From the NCBI RefSeq assembly GCF_014642875.1, contig NZ_BMJC01000003.1, positions 744,001 through 808,000 on the forward strand: a stretch of DNA of 64,000 nucleotides, given 5' to 3'. How positions within the stretch are numbered: the first letter of the stretch is position 1; each line of letters begins with the position of its first letter. A model generated the notes under the pieces. The model was given only the letters and a program-made list of their open reading frames with translations, was not told the DNA's origin and made no database searches. Positions 27,031-36,039 of the stretch are shown here, one piece after another. Source of the DNA: Puia dinghuensis (GTDB lineage: Bacteria > Bacteroidota > Bacteroidia > Chitinophagales > Chitinophagaceae). The position numbers and the translations under genes are program-made.

Positions 27031-28209
27031 TTAATTAAGATTTTCAATAATACCGGCAATTCCCTGGCCACCGCCGACACAAGCCGTCACGATACCATAT
27101 TTCTTGTTCAATCTTTTCATGTCGTGGATCAATTGTACGGTGAGCTTGCAACCCGTGCAACCGAGCGGATGTCCGAGGGCGATGGCGCCTCCGTTGATGT
27201 TGACGATCGATGGGTCGATACCCAGTTCCCTTATGACGGCCAGCGACTGGGAAGCAAAGGCTTCGTTGAGTTCGACCAGGTCGATGTTGCCAAGATTCAT
27301 CCCGGCCTGGCGTAGGGCCTTGGGAACGGCTTCTATCGGTCCGATGCCCATGATGCGGGGATGAACGCCGGCGCTGGCGCAGGCCACCAGCCGGGCGAGC
27401 GGTTTTAAGCCAAGCTCTTTCATCATCTTTTCTCCCATGACAATGACAAAGGCGGAGCCATCGCTTGTCTGGGAGGAATTACCGGCCGTGATGCATCCCC
27501 CGGCGGCAAAGACGGGTTTCAATTTGGCAAGTGCGTCGAGGGAAGTGTCTGCACGGGGGCCTTCATCGGTGTCCATCACAAAACTCCTTTTCTGCCGCCG
27601 TCCTTTCTCGTCTACATATACTTCCTCTACCGTCATGGGGAGGATACCGGATTTGAAGTAGCCTTTTTCAATGGCCTCGATGGCCTTACGGTGAGAATGG
27701 TAGGAGAATTCGTCCTGGGCTTCGCGGGTAACATTGAACTCCTTTGCCACGGCTTCAGCCGTGAGACCCATGTTCAGATAATAGTCCGGTTCTTCGGAGG
27801 CGATGGAATAAGCCGGCACCGTTTTCCAGCCGGCTTGGGGTACCATGGTCATGCTTTCCGTTCCGCCGGCGATGATGCAATCGGCCATGCCCGAGCGGAT
27901 CTTGGCAGTGGCCATGGCGATAGTTTCCAGGCCGCTGGCGCAATAGCGGTTGACGGTGACCCCCGGGGCGTGGATGCCGACGGCGCGGGCGGCGATGATG
28001 CGACCCACCTGGAGCCCCTGTTCGGCTTCGGGTACGGCATTGCCGACGATGACATCGTCTACCCGTTTAGGATCGAGGCTGGGTACGGAGGCCAGCAGCC
28101 CCTTGATCACATCGATGGCCAGATCGTCCGGGCGATAGAAACGAAATTTTCCTCTCTTGGATTTGCCTACCGCCGTGCGGTAGCCGGCGATTATATATGC
28201 GTCTTGCAT
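27031..28209 (-). CDS. Acetyl-CoA acyltransferase (thiolase)
   Basis: The ATG at 28209 gives 392 residues, the usual thiolase length; the frame extends 21 codons upstream but without family similarity. Catalytic Cys90 is in VNRYCASGLETIAMA. The C-terminal motifs are GGAIALGHPLGCTGCK (catalytic His) and TACVGGGQGIAG (second Cys). The enzyme cleaves 3-ketoacyl-CoA in beta-oxidation or condenses acetyl-CoA. It is a single-gene transcript, since no other fatty-acid gene lies next to it, so FadA versus AtoB roles cannot be separated. Confidence 0.92.
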   Translation of the reverse strand: MQDAYIIAGYRTAVGKSKRGKFRFYRPDDLAIDVIKGLLASVPSLDPKRVDDVIVGNAVPEAEQGLQVGRIIAARAVGIHAPGVTVNRYCASGLETIAMATAKIRSGMADCIIAGGTESMTMVPQAGWKTVPAYSIASEEPDYYLNMGLTAEAVAKEFNVTREAQDEFSYHSHRKAIEAIEKGYFKSGILPMTVEEVYVDEKGRRQKRSFVMDTDEGPRADTSLDALAKLKPVFAAGGCITAGNSSQTSDGSAFVIVMGEKMMKELGLKPLARLVACASAGVHPRIMGIGPIEAVPKALRQAGMNLGNIDLVELNEAFASQSLAVIRELGIDPSIVNINGGAIALGHPLGCTGCKLTVQLIHDMKRLNKKYGIVTACVGGGQGIAGIIENLN

Positions 28210-28307
28210 AATGATATGTTTATTTGGTTTCAGCGCAGACTCCGGCATTTGGACCGGCCGGTCGCTGCGCATAGTTGTTTATGCAACTTTCACATTCAAA
28301 GATAAGA

Positions 28308-28341
28308 TTTTGATGGGAAAAAGGAAAGTGAAATATCTTCG
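28308..28341 (+). promoter_or_regulatory. Bacteroidota-type promoter of pyrD
   Basis: A -33 element TTTTG at 28308-28312 and a -7 element TATCTTCG at 28334-28341 are separated by 21 bases, within the 17-23 spacing expected for the group. The pyrD ATG follows 5 bases later, implying a very short leader. Confidence 0.55.
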
Positions 28342-28346
28342 CGGGC

Positions 28347-29402
28347 ATGTATAAGATCCTGCGCACGTTATTGTTCTTTTTCCCGCCGGAGGGGGTGCAT
28401 CATTTTTCTATGCGGTCGTTGAAGGTGCTATGTAGTTGGAGCGTGACGCGCCGGCTGGTGAGCTGGGGTTGTCAGCCGGAGGGAAAGGTAAAACGGCAGT
28501 TGCTGGGGCTGTTGTTTCCCAACCCCGTAGGATTGGGGGCGGGGTTTGACAAGAACGCGCTCTATCTCCGGGAGTTGGAAGCCCTTGTGTTTGGGTTTGT
28601 GGAGATCGGGACGGTGACGCCAAAGCCGCAGGCGGGTAATGAGCAGCCGCGGTTGTTTCGGCTGCCGCAGGACCAGGCGCTTGTCAACCGGATGGGGTTC
28701 AATAATGACGGGGTGGAAGTGATCGCTGCCCGGTTGCGGGCCTGGCGGGAGAGCGGAGACCAGCGCCTCATCGTCGGGGGGAATATCGGGAAGAACAAGG
28801 TCACCCCTAACGAGGAAGCCTGGAAGGACTATGAGCACTGTTTCCGGGCGTTGTATGCTTATGTCGATTATTTTGTAGTGAATGTCAGCTCTCCCAATAC
28901 CCCCGGTCTGCGCGAACTCCAGGAAAAGGATGCGCTCCGCCGAATCCTCACCAACCTTCAGCGCATACGCTCCGAACTATCCGCCGCCGGTTCCCCCCAT
29001 CGTCCCCTCTTGCTCAAGATCGCCCCTGATCTCACCTCCGAACAGCTGGACGATGTCATTTCACTGGCCCTCGAGATTGGCCTTGACGGGTTGGTAGCCA
29101 CCAACACCACCATTAGCCGCGACGGCCTGCTCACCCCGGCCGAAAAATTGGAAGCCATCGGCGCCGGGGGCCTCAGCGGCGCACCCTTGCGCGAGCGGGC
29201 TACCGAAGTCGTGCGTTATGTATGCGAAAAGACAGCGGGTCGCCTCACCGTCATCGCTTCCGGCGGCATCTTTACGGCCGCCGATGCGCGTGAAAAGATC
29301 GCTGCCGGCGCCTCGCTCGTGCAGGTGTGGACGGGTTTCATCTACGAGGGACCCTTTATCGTCAACCGCATCTGCCGCGGGTTGCAGAGCGGCGATCAGT
29401 AG
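28347..29402 (+). CDS. pyrD: Dihydroorotate dehydrogenase (quinone), class 2
   Basis: The 351-residue protein has the class 2 pattern: a short N-terminal hydrophobic/amphipathic extension for membrane association, NPVGLGAGFDKNA, EIGTVTPKPQAGN, RLFRLP and NRMGFNNDG. The catalytic serine lies in VNVSSPNTPGLRELQ, and FMN-binding glycines in IASGGIFTAADA. It oxidises dihydroorotate to orotate with quinone as acceptor in pyrimidine synthesis. Its end overlaps the convergent lipoprotein gene by 7 bases. Confidence 0.95.
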   Translation: MYKILRTLLFFFPPEGVHHFSMRSLKVLCSWSVTRRLVSWGCQPEGKVKRQLLGLLFPNPVGLGAGFDKNALYLRELEALVFGFVEIGTVTPKPQAGNEQPRLFRLPQDQALVNRMGFNNDGVEVIAARLRAWRESGDQRLIVGGNIGKNKVTPNEEAWKDYEHCFRALYAYVDYFVVNVSSPNTPGLRELQEKDALRRILTNLQRIRSELSAAGSPHRPLLLKIAPDLTSEQLDDVISLALEIGLDGLVATNTTISRDGLLTPAEKLEAIGAGGLSGAPLRERATEVVRYVCEKTAGRLTVIASGGIFTAADAREKIAAGASLVQVWTGFIYEGPFIVNRICRGLQSGDQ

Positions 29403-30142
29403 TATATATATGTTTTAACGACAACGTCCCCGTTGTCTGCCGAATCCGTTTCTTTGGTGAGCCTGCCGGCGCCGTCGAAAGCATAAGAGTAGGTAATAGT
29501 GCCAATAGGACTACCTGCCCCGTCCGTCACTTTTTGTGTGGCCGGCAGGTATTTGGCCCCCGGGGCAAAATAGGTGGGGTTTGTCCTGACACTCAGCGGG
29601 TAAGTGGTATAAGTGAACGTAGTGATCTGATTGATATTACCCTGCCCGTCGCTTTGCACATCTTTTATGGTATTCCCATTATTATCATAGGTATAATCGT
29701 CGCGCGTATCGATGCTTGTTCCGGCGCTGGAATACGAATACGTCGTATCGCGGGTCAGCAGGCTGCCTGTGTAAATATATTTTTCTGTCGTCGTGTCGTT
29801 GGTGTTATCAAACTGAAAAGTGCTGTCGACGTAGGAGGCACTGTTGATATAGAATATCTCATGGATAGACAACTGGTTATTCTCGAAAAGGTCAAGCGTG
29901 AAGCTTTTACTCGAATAGGTGTATACGAATTTCAGGGCCGGGGAGGCCAGGCTGGTGATCCGGTTGTCGTTATCATACGTAACATTGAAGCTGTCGGTCA
30001 CATGCGAGTTGCTTGTCTTTGCATCTTCGATGTACATTTTCAGCTTATTGGCATTCCCGGAAGAATTGGCGCCGTTGTTCTTTTTACAGGATACCAGCAG
30101 GTATAAGGCGATAACATAAAGGGGTAGGTGTCTGATAGGCAT
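29396..30142 (-). CDS. Lipoprotein with YD-repeat-like segments
   Basis: The ATG at 30142 gives 248 residues with a lipobox LLVSC (Cys19) after a short hydrophobic leader; the longer open frame to 30241 has no leader-like sequence. Three segments resemble degenerate YD/RHS repeats: YDNDNRITSL, YTYDNNGNTIKD and YAFDGAGRLTKETD. It is presumably anchored in the outer membrane. It converges with pyrD and is separate from the RHS operon upstream. Function unknown. Confidence 0.65.
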   Translation of the reverse strand: MPIRHLPLYVIALYLLVSCKKNNGANSSGNANKLKMYIEDAKTSNSHVTDSFNVTYDNDNRITSLASPALKFVYTYSSKSFTLDLFENNQLSIHEIFYINSASYVDSTFQFDNTNDTTTEKYIYTGSLLTRDTTYSYSSAGTSIDTRDDYTYDNNGNTIKDVQSDGQGNINQITTFTYTTYPLSVRTNPTYFAPGAKYLPATQKVTDGAGSPIGTITYSYAFDGAGRLTKETDSADNGDVVVKTYIYY

Positions 30143-30220
30143 AGAGTCGAGTTTAGGATGGAGTATACCCGAAATTAAGCAATAGTAGTGATGTACGAAA
30201 AGCATAGCGCAGATATTATG

Positions 30221-30242
30221 CGGTCGCCCCTGAGGGGCCACC
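30221..30242 (-). terminator. GC-rich hairpin beyond the RHS operon
   Basis: A stem-loop GGTcGCCCC-TGA-GGGGCcACC with one internal mismatch lies about 40 bases beyond the last open codon of the minus-strand RHS operon. No T-run follows, so termination activity is uncertain. Confidence 0.3.
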
Positions 30243-30280
30243 GTAATTTAGACAAGCGATAACCGAGCGTTTCGCAATGA

Positions 30281-30474
30281 TTAACAATTAAAACGCTGCA
30301 CTATGAAGCCGGTTTCAGCGGGACTGGGGCTCATGAGGAGCTCTGCAAACTTGGGATTAAGAATATCGTTGTCCATTAACCGGCTAAAAAGTTGTTTGTT
30401 GTTTTCCGGTATCGACTGCAGTTCAATTTTTGAAGGGTATATCTCAGCCAGAGTGATCGCCTCCGGTGGTATCT
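30281..30474 (-). pseudogene. Possible frameshifted C-terminal extension of the exported 203-residue protein
   Basis: Immediately beyond the stop at 30475-30477, the frame shifted by one base stays open for 65 codons to a TAA at 30281-30283. Its translation begins VKIPPEAITLAEIYPSKIEL and has normal protein composition. One missing base near 30478 would join it to the upstream gene. This could be a decayed C-terminus, a sequencing error or a chance open frame. The rest of the 330-base gap up to 30142 shows no gene. Confidence 0.35.
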
Positions 30475-31086
30475 TTACGGTTCTGTTTCCCTATCCAAGA
30501 TATAGTTTAACGCCTCATCGGAATCTTTGAAATGCCCCGCTTCAAATTTTGTCCGGTATCGCCGATTGATAAATCTAAGTAACAATTCATCATCTTTTCC
30601 ACCATGCGTAAACAATGCCCAAGACCCATACATTTTTAATATTTCATGCGGCTTTACCAATAGCATGATATTCATCCCCAGATGTAAAGGGTCATCACAG
30701 ATCGCTGTACCTTTTTTTTCCGCTATTACTCTCCAAAGGGTGCGCTTATAGTTCAAGTTAACATAATCCGTGAATGTTCCAGTTGGAGAATTGCTAAAAA
30801 TTCGCATAGATTTAATATCTTCCCTGGCGACGTCTTTGACAACATTGGTTATTGTGTCCCACACCGGGTAGGCGATTCCTTCACGCCACAATTTTATTAA
30901 TCCTCGTAGAGTATCTGCGTTTTTTGTTACGATATACCCCCCGACAACAGGAGCGGAGTAAATAGAGGGATGAGGATAGGTAATCGGCCATTTCTTTTCC
31001 TGTGCCAAGGCAGGTCTGCAAAATAGCGCCAGCCAAACTATGTTAAGCAGAATTCTCAAATAAACATACCATTTTCTACTCCTCAA
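30475..31086 (-). CDS. Small exported protein of the RHS operon
   Basis: The start appears to be TTG at 31086 (203 residues); an in-frame TTG nine codons later is an alternative. The leader ends RPALAQ (residue ~29), a good signal peptidase I site. Shortly after comes VGGYIVTKNADTLRGLIK, resembling the opening of a common Bacteroidota family of exported proteins of unknown function. The remainder is mixed alpha/beta. It begins 30 bases after the large RHS gene ends, the place where an immunity or accessory protein is usually encoded, but the signal peptide would restrict it to the envelope. Function unknown. Confidence 0.55.
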   Translation of the reverse strand: MRSRKWYVYLRILLNIVWLALFCRPALAQEKKWPITYPHPSIYSAPVVGGYIVTKNADTLRGLIKLWREGIAYPVWDTITNVVKDVAREDIKSMRIFSNSPTGTFTDYVNLNYKRTLWRVIAEKKGTAICDDPLHLGMNIMLLVKPHEILKMYGSWALFTHGGKDDELLLRFINRRYRTKFEAGHFKDSDEALNYILDRETEP

Positions 31087-31116
31087 ATTATCTCTCTTTT
31101 AACGATTTATCAATTA

Positions 31117-34100
31117 TTAATGTGGGGTCAAAAAATTATCAGGCAAGAAATCATTAGGCCATCCCCCTAAGGTGTTATAAAATGTATTATAGCCGTAAAG
31201 GTCCTCATTATAGGGTTTTGTTTCAAATTGGTTTTGCACCAACTGTTGAGTAAGCGCATTACCGGCATTTGCCAAAAGCGTTTGGAACACCTTTCCGAAG
31301 GCCTTTTTAAGAAATTCGCTATTATTAATTTGGTTATGAACTATTTGTGCTTCATAATTCGACGTGAAGCCTTCCCATGCAGCTTCCCCCAGATTTGAAC
31401 CGCTGAAATCCCACTTGTGTGTTTGAGCATTATAGGCCTGCAACGCCTTGTTGCCTGTATTTGAAATAGCTCCACCAAACGCATTGGATAAAGATCCTCC
31501 TAGCAAACCGTTTGGATCTACGTGTACCCATCCATCAATTAAATTTTGCATGTGATTTGACTGGAATCCAGCTTGAATGGCTGCAGTGGCGGAGTAGCCT
31601 GCAAACAATCCTACGGTGGACCAGGAATCCGATTTTAACTGATCGCTTTGTTGAATTAGGTTTGAAATTTCAGTGGTAGAATAGACGGCGGCAAATGAGA
31701 CAGCGGCTTTAATACTCCCATAGCCACCCACTTCCATTGCTGTACCAAATTGTGACATAGCCGCTGACTCGGTAGCGGCATCAGTAGACATAAAAGCTAC
31801 ATTTCCTCCGCCCAAGGTATAATAGCCAATTTCTGCGATAGCGGCTCCCTCCGCCCCGGCTACCAATGCTTTCCCTCCCCAATGATGTGTTTCAAGGCCA
31901 TATCCTACATAGTTGGTGATAAAGCCGATTCCCATGACAATAAGATCGTCAACTCCAAACATTCTCCCATCCTTATCCTTTCCATTCGGCCAATTATTAC
32001 CCATCGCCAGATAGGGGTTGGAATACTGGCTCGCCGGGTCCTGGGTATGCCACCGGCCAAGCTGCTGATCATAGAACCGGGCGCCGAAATCATGTTCGGC
32101 CAGGCCTGTCCCGTCACTGAATTCCTGGTCCTGCATCTCCTTGCTTTGGTAATGATTGAAATTCGGCAGCTTGTTCCAGGCGCGATCGCTGATGCCGGCC
32201 ATGACAAGGCCCGCTGGATAATAATGGGTCTCCTCCAGGATGGGACCCCGGGTCTGTACTACCTGGAGATTATCAAAAAACACGTCCTGATTGGTTTTGT
32301 TATCGCAAAACACGAACAGATACCCATTCGTCGTCATGGGAACATTCAGCAGCGCGTGCGATTTAACGACATCCCCTGTGCTGCTTACAAGGTCGGTGCT
32401 CATACCTACGGGCACAAACTGGTCGTTGAAGAGGACCCAGCTGATTCCCGCATTTGGCTCCGTAGAAGGAGCGGGCTGACTGGGCTGATTATTTAGCAGG
32501 GTGGTGAGCGGGTTAGTGGTTGCCCCTGAATTGCTTAGTGTAGCTCCGGTCACCGCGGAGTGTGTACTGCTGGTTACGACGGGAGTGCCGGCAAAGACAT
32601 TTAACAGGGAACCCATCAACAAACTCACCGGATAGGTGGTTATAGTAGCTCCCGAATTATGCCAAATGCTCTTACCAAAAATGGATACCTGGTCGCCTGC
32701 CATAACCTTTAGGGTTATACCAAGACCGACCCTATCACCCATCCCGGCATTCAGCCGGTATACGTAGTTGCTGATCTGGTTCGCGGCTGCATCGCCTGGA
32801 TTATTAACACCGGGATTACTATTGACATAATTGTCACTTGACGACCACCATGTCAGCGAACTGGTAGCCGTAACATCCCCCGGCAAAATGGAATAGTAGT
32901 TTTGTTCGGTATTGATCGAGCCGGTCTCCAATGTAGCAGCGGGGTAAGTATCCTGCCATTGCTCGTCCGTCAACACCATTCGTACATTGTTAACATTATC
33001 CCGGATAAAATAGTCAAATGCATAGCCGGTGGGCTGGGTGGGGTTAGTTGCATTGGTGTAAAGAGCGCGAACCCGTCCCTGTTGGCTGCCGATGAACTGC
33101 AATTCATCCGTGTATTGCAGCGAGGAAAGTGCGGGGTTTCCATAGGAGACGCTTTTGTATACAAATCCATCGATATAGGTGGTTGTAGTCGTAATACTGG
33201 TAGTATAGCTCGAACCATTATAGGTGACCGATCCGCTATTCTCCGTAGTGATCTTCCTCACTTTATTGCCTGCCGCGTCATAGACAAATTGAATATTGCC
33301 CTTACTGTTGGTGATCGTTATCGTTTGGGGAAGGTTTAAGTAATTATAGGCAATGGTGCCGATGGCCCGGTTGGCATCCGATGTAACATTCCCATTGGCA
33401 TCGTACCCATAATCTGTGGTCGTCGAGCTTTTGGTACCGGCATAATGGAAATCCCCCAATTTGGAAGCGGGGTTAGCAGCATTGTACGAACTGTTATCGG
33501 CCACATATTGCAGCCGGTTGCTGTTGTTGCCATTAAGGTAGTTATAGGTCAACTGGTCTATCGGCTGCGACCCACCGGGAATCCACCCATTCTGCTGCAT
33601 CGATCCGATGTTGCCGTTTAGATCATAATTCGAAAGAGATACACTAAAATCTATGCCGGCCGTTTTGTCAAAAGTGCTCCCGTCCAATTGATTGAAATCT
33701 GCCCCCTTTAAACGACTGGACATATCATAGGTGTAATCGTATTTTCGCACCTGGTTATCACCCTTGCTTTTCCATACCGTACCAGCCAAATTACCGTTGA
33801 ATATCGGAGTAGCATAGCTTCCTATGGAAGTCCCTGTTGCCGCAATATTCCCATTATCATAACCCAAATCAAAACCAAAATAATTGGCGCCGGCACCAGC
33901 CGTTTCGGCAAAAGCCCTGTTCATTCCCAAAGACCATCCTCTAACGTTGTAATCAAATTGTTGGGTCTCCAGGTTGTTTCCCAGTACGTTTGTTTTTAAC
34001 CGGCCCAGCTCGTCGTACTGGTTTTGGACCAAGGTCGTCACCGGTGTCGCTGTCGACACTCCATTTGTCGTACTGGAGACTGACTTGGTAAGACTCAACA

Positions 34101-36018
34101 ACCTTTCCATGGCATCATAATTCATGGCGGTCGATACCAGGTGGCTCTGCAAATTAATCCCGGCTTTATTATGTGACTGCAGGGTGCGGATCATCTTACC
34201 ACTAAAGTCATATTGATTGGTAACGACATCCGTACCCCCGGTGATATTGTAGCTCTGTGTCTGTATCACCCTTCCCCTATCATCGTAAAGGATAAATGCA
34301 TATAGGTTCTGTGAGGGAGAACCAAGTGTAGCTACTATTTTCCCGGTTACCAACCCCTGAATCTGGGTGCTCTGGACTATAGGCGCAGCATATGTGGGAG
34401 AAGTGTAATTGCTGGTAACAAAATAAGCACTATTGCCTGTATTTGCTGTATTCAGGAGGGCGGATTGATTTACTGTCGGTGAATTCAACCAGTTGTAGTT
34501 GTCATAAAAAGTGGCTGTCAGTTGGGTTATCGCAAGACCAGAAGGGATTGGGTTGTTGTTGACGGTAATGTTACCCGAAGCCGTTGCGGGTTGCAACCCG
34601 ATAGATGCACTGAAATTGCCATTCGCCGGGGTTGAAAATCCCTGACCAAGCGTAATGCTTTGCGTCGCCCGCCAGTCTCCGGTTGTGTTGGGTTGATTCA
34701 GTGGAATATTTACCCCCTGAATGGCCGATGGGGCAGCAATAGATACGCTACCCGAACTGTTACTACTGGTCTGACCATTCACCTGATTCTGCATGGTGAG
34801 GAGCGAACTGCTACTGGTGATCGTGCCTGACATCACTTGCCTGTTCAATCCATCATAGAGGTAACAAAGCCATTGAGGCTGGCCGGGCTGGGAAGGCAGC
34901 CCCGCACGCATGTTCCCATCCTGTGTCATGACCAACCTGTTGCGCATGTCGTAGACCATCCACACTTCACCCCCGCTGCCAGAAGGAGTACCGGGTGTCT
35001 TCTTAATGATCATCCGGTCAAGGCCGTCGTATTCGAAACGGTAACAGAGTTCGTCTGCCTGGGTTTGACTGATACTCCAGCTTCCATCTATCTGGGCAAC
35101 TACATCCGGGGGGATGATAAACCGAAGGTGACCGTAATCGTCGTATACATTATAAGTACAAAGCCATCCCGAATGAGCGCTTCCACCGCCAATATCAGGA
35201 GTAGTATTGTCGGTCATCACTTTCTTGAGAATTACCTGTCCATACCGATCTTTATAGGTAATCGTCTGCGCGCCCTGTTCGTTTATAGTGATGGTTTTAT
35301 ATAGTTGCCCTGCACCATAAGCACCGCTGCTTACCGGTATGCTACCCTGATTGATACCGATGGACCACATTTGGACATTGTCGGTGGATGTATTGATAAG
35401 GGCTTCGACCTGAACATTGTGCTTATTCTGTACTCCTGCCGTACCTGCCCAATTCACACCCGGAGCATAAGTATCAAGGGTGCGGTTGAGGGGCGACTGT
35501 TCATAATCCACTTGGCTATACGCCCAGGTATAATTGGCCAAAGGCCCCAGATTGGCCCCATTCGCGTACAGTTCGTTCGGCTGGCCTTGTAATTGAGCAT
35601 CATAAAAGGTCTCTTGCTGGAGGAATGCATCCGCCTTGAACTTACCGTCATTGGTAACATCCCCGGATTGAGCAGCCGAAGAGGTGAATGGCAGGAATTG
35701 ATATTGTTCGTGACCAAACGAGTTGTATACATGAGCCGTCACCATATCATTTCCAAGCGGGCTTCCTTGTTTCAAAACCGTTTGCATGGGTCTTCCCCAA
35801 CCGTCAAAATATTGTGTCGTTTGTTTTACATCCGTCAAGGGGCCTGTCAGCAGAGTGGAAGAAGTTTGACCCGGAGCCGTCGCTTCCCAGATGCGGGTAT
35901 AATTGACGGCCGTGCCGGTATACGCAGTGGGTGGGATATAGGGCTGGCTCTGTGCATGCAGTTGATTTATCGCTATAACGCTATACACAATTGTAATGAG
36001 CAATAAATTTTTTTTCAT
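31117..36018 (-). CDS. RHS repeat protein, DUF6443 type, with RHS core and unique C-terminal domain
   Basis: The 1633-residue protein has a signal peptide ending HAQSQ (about residue 23). An N-terminal DUF6443-like region carries YFDGWGRPMQTV. Many YD/RHS repeats follow (for example YDGLDRMIIK, YDANGNVTSD). The RHS core is at ~1312-1350, with FGARFYDQQLGRWHTQDPA and NPYLAMGNN, ending KDKDGRMFG. The last ~283 residues are Gly/Ala-rich and unlike the core, the position of toxin or effector domains in RHS proteins. The proline of the usual DPxG core motif is replaced. It follows the TcB-like gene by 22 bases. The effector activity is unknown. Confidence 0.82.
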   Translation of the reverse strand: MKKNLLLITIVYSVIAINQLHAQSQPYIPPTAYTGTAVNYTRIWEATAPGQTSSTLLTGPLTDVKQTTQYFDGWGRPMQTVLKQGSPLGNDMVTAHVYNSFGHEQYQFLPFTSSAAQSGDVTNDGKFKADAFLQQETFYDAQLQGQPNELYANGANLGPLANYTWAYSQVDYEQSPLNRTLDTYAPGVNWAGTAGVQNKHNVQVEALINTSTDNVQMWSIGINQGSIPVSSGAYGAGQLYKTITINEQGAQTITYKDRYGQVILKKVMTDNTTPDIGGGSAHSGWLCTYNVYDDYGHLRFIIPPDVVAQIDGSWSISQTQADELCYRFEYDGLDRMIIKKTPGTPSGSGGEVWMVYDMRNRLVMTQDGNMRAGLPSQPGQPQWLCYLYDGLNRQVMSGTITSSSSLLTMQNQVNGQTSSNSSGSVSIAAPSAIQGVNIPLNQPNTTGDWRATQSITLGQGFSTPANGNFSASIGLQPATASGNITVNNNPIPSGLAITQLTATFYDNYNWLNSPTVNQSALLNTANTGNSAYFVTSNYTSPTYAAPIVQSTQIQGLVTGKIVATLGSPSQNLYAFILYDDRGRVIQTQSYNITGGTDVVTNQYDFSGKMIRTLQSHNKAGINLQSHLVSTAMNYDAMERLLSLTKSVSSTTNGVSTATPVTTLVQNQYDELGRLKTNVLGNNLETQQFDYNVRGWSLGMNRAFAETAGAGANYFGFDLGYDNGNIAATGTSIGSYATPIFNGNLAGTVWKSKGDNQVRKYDYTYDMSSRLKGADFNQLDGSTFDKTAGIDFSVSLSNYDLNGNIGSMQQNGWIPGGSQPIDQLTYNYLNGNNSNRLQYVADNSSYNAANPASKLGDFHYAGTKSSTTTDYGYDANGNVTSDANRAIGTIAYNYLNLPQTITITNSKGNIQFVYDAAGNKVRKITTENSGSVTYNGSSYTTSITTTTTYIDGFVYKSVSYGNPALSSLQYTDELQFIGSQQGRVRALYTNATNPTQPTGYAFDYFIRDNVNNVRMVLTDEQWQDTYPAATLETGSINTEQNYYSILPGDVTATSSLTWWSSSDNYVNSNPGVNNPGDAAANQISNYVYRLNAGMGDRVGLGITLKVMAGDQVSIFGKSIWHNSGATITTYPVSLLMGSLLNVFAGTPVVTSSTHSAVTGATLSNSGATTNPLTTLLNNQPSQPAPSTEPNAGISWVLFNDQFVPVGMSTDLVSSTGDVVKSHALLNVPMTTNGYLFVFCDNKTNQDVFFDNLQVVQTRGPILEETHYYPAGLVMAGISDRAWNKLPNFNHYQSKEMQDQEFSDGTGLAEHDFGARFYDQQLGRWHTQDPASQYSNPYLAMGNNWPNGKDKDGRMFGVDDLIVMGIGFITNYVGYGLETHHWGGKALVAGAEGAAIAEIGYYTLGGGNVAFMSTDAATESAAMSQFGTAMEVGGYGSIKAAVSFAAVYSTTEISNLIQQSDQLKSDSWSTVGLFAGYSATAAIQAGFQSNHMQNLIDGWVHVDPNGLLGGSLSNAFGGAISNTGNKALQAYNAQTHKWDFSGSNLGEAAWEGFTSNYEAQIVHNQINNSEFLKKAFGKVFQTLLANAGNALTQQLVQNQFETKPYNEDLYGYNTFYNTLGGWPNDFLPDNFLTPH

Positions 36019-36039
36019 ATTTATCAGATATAACGATGA

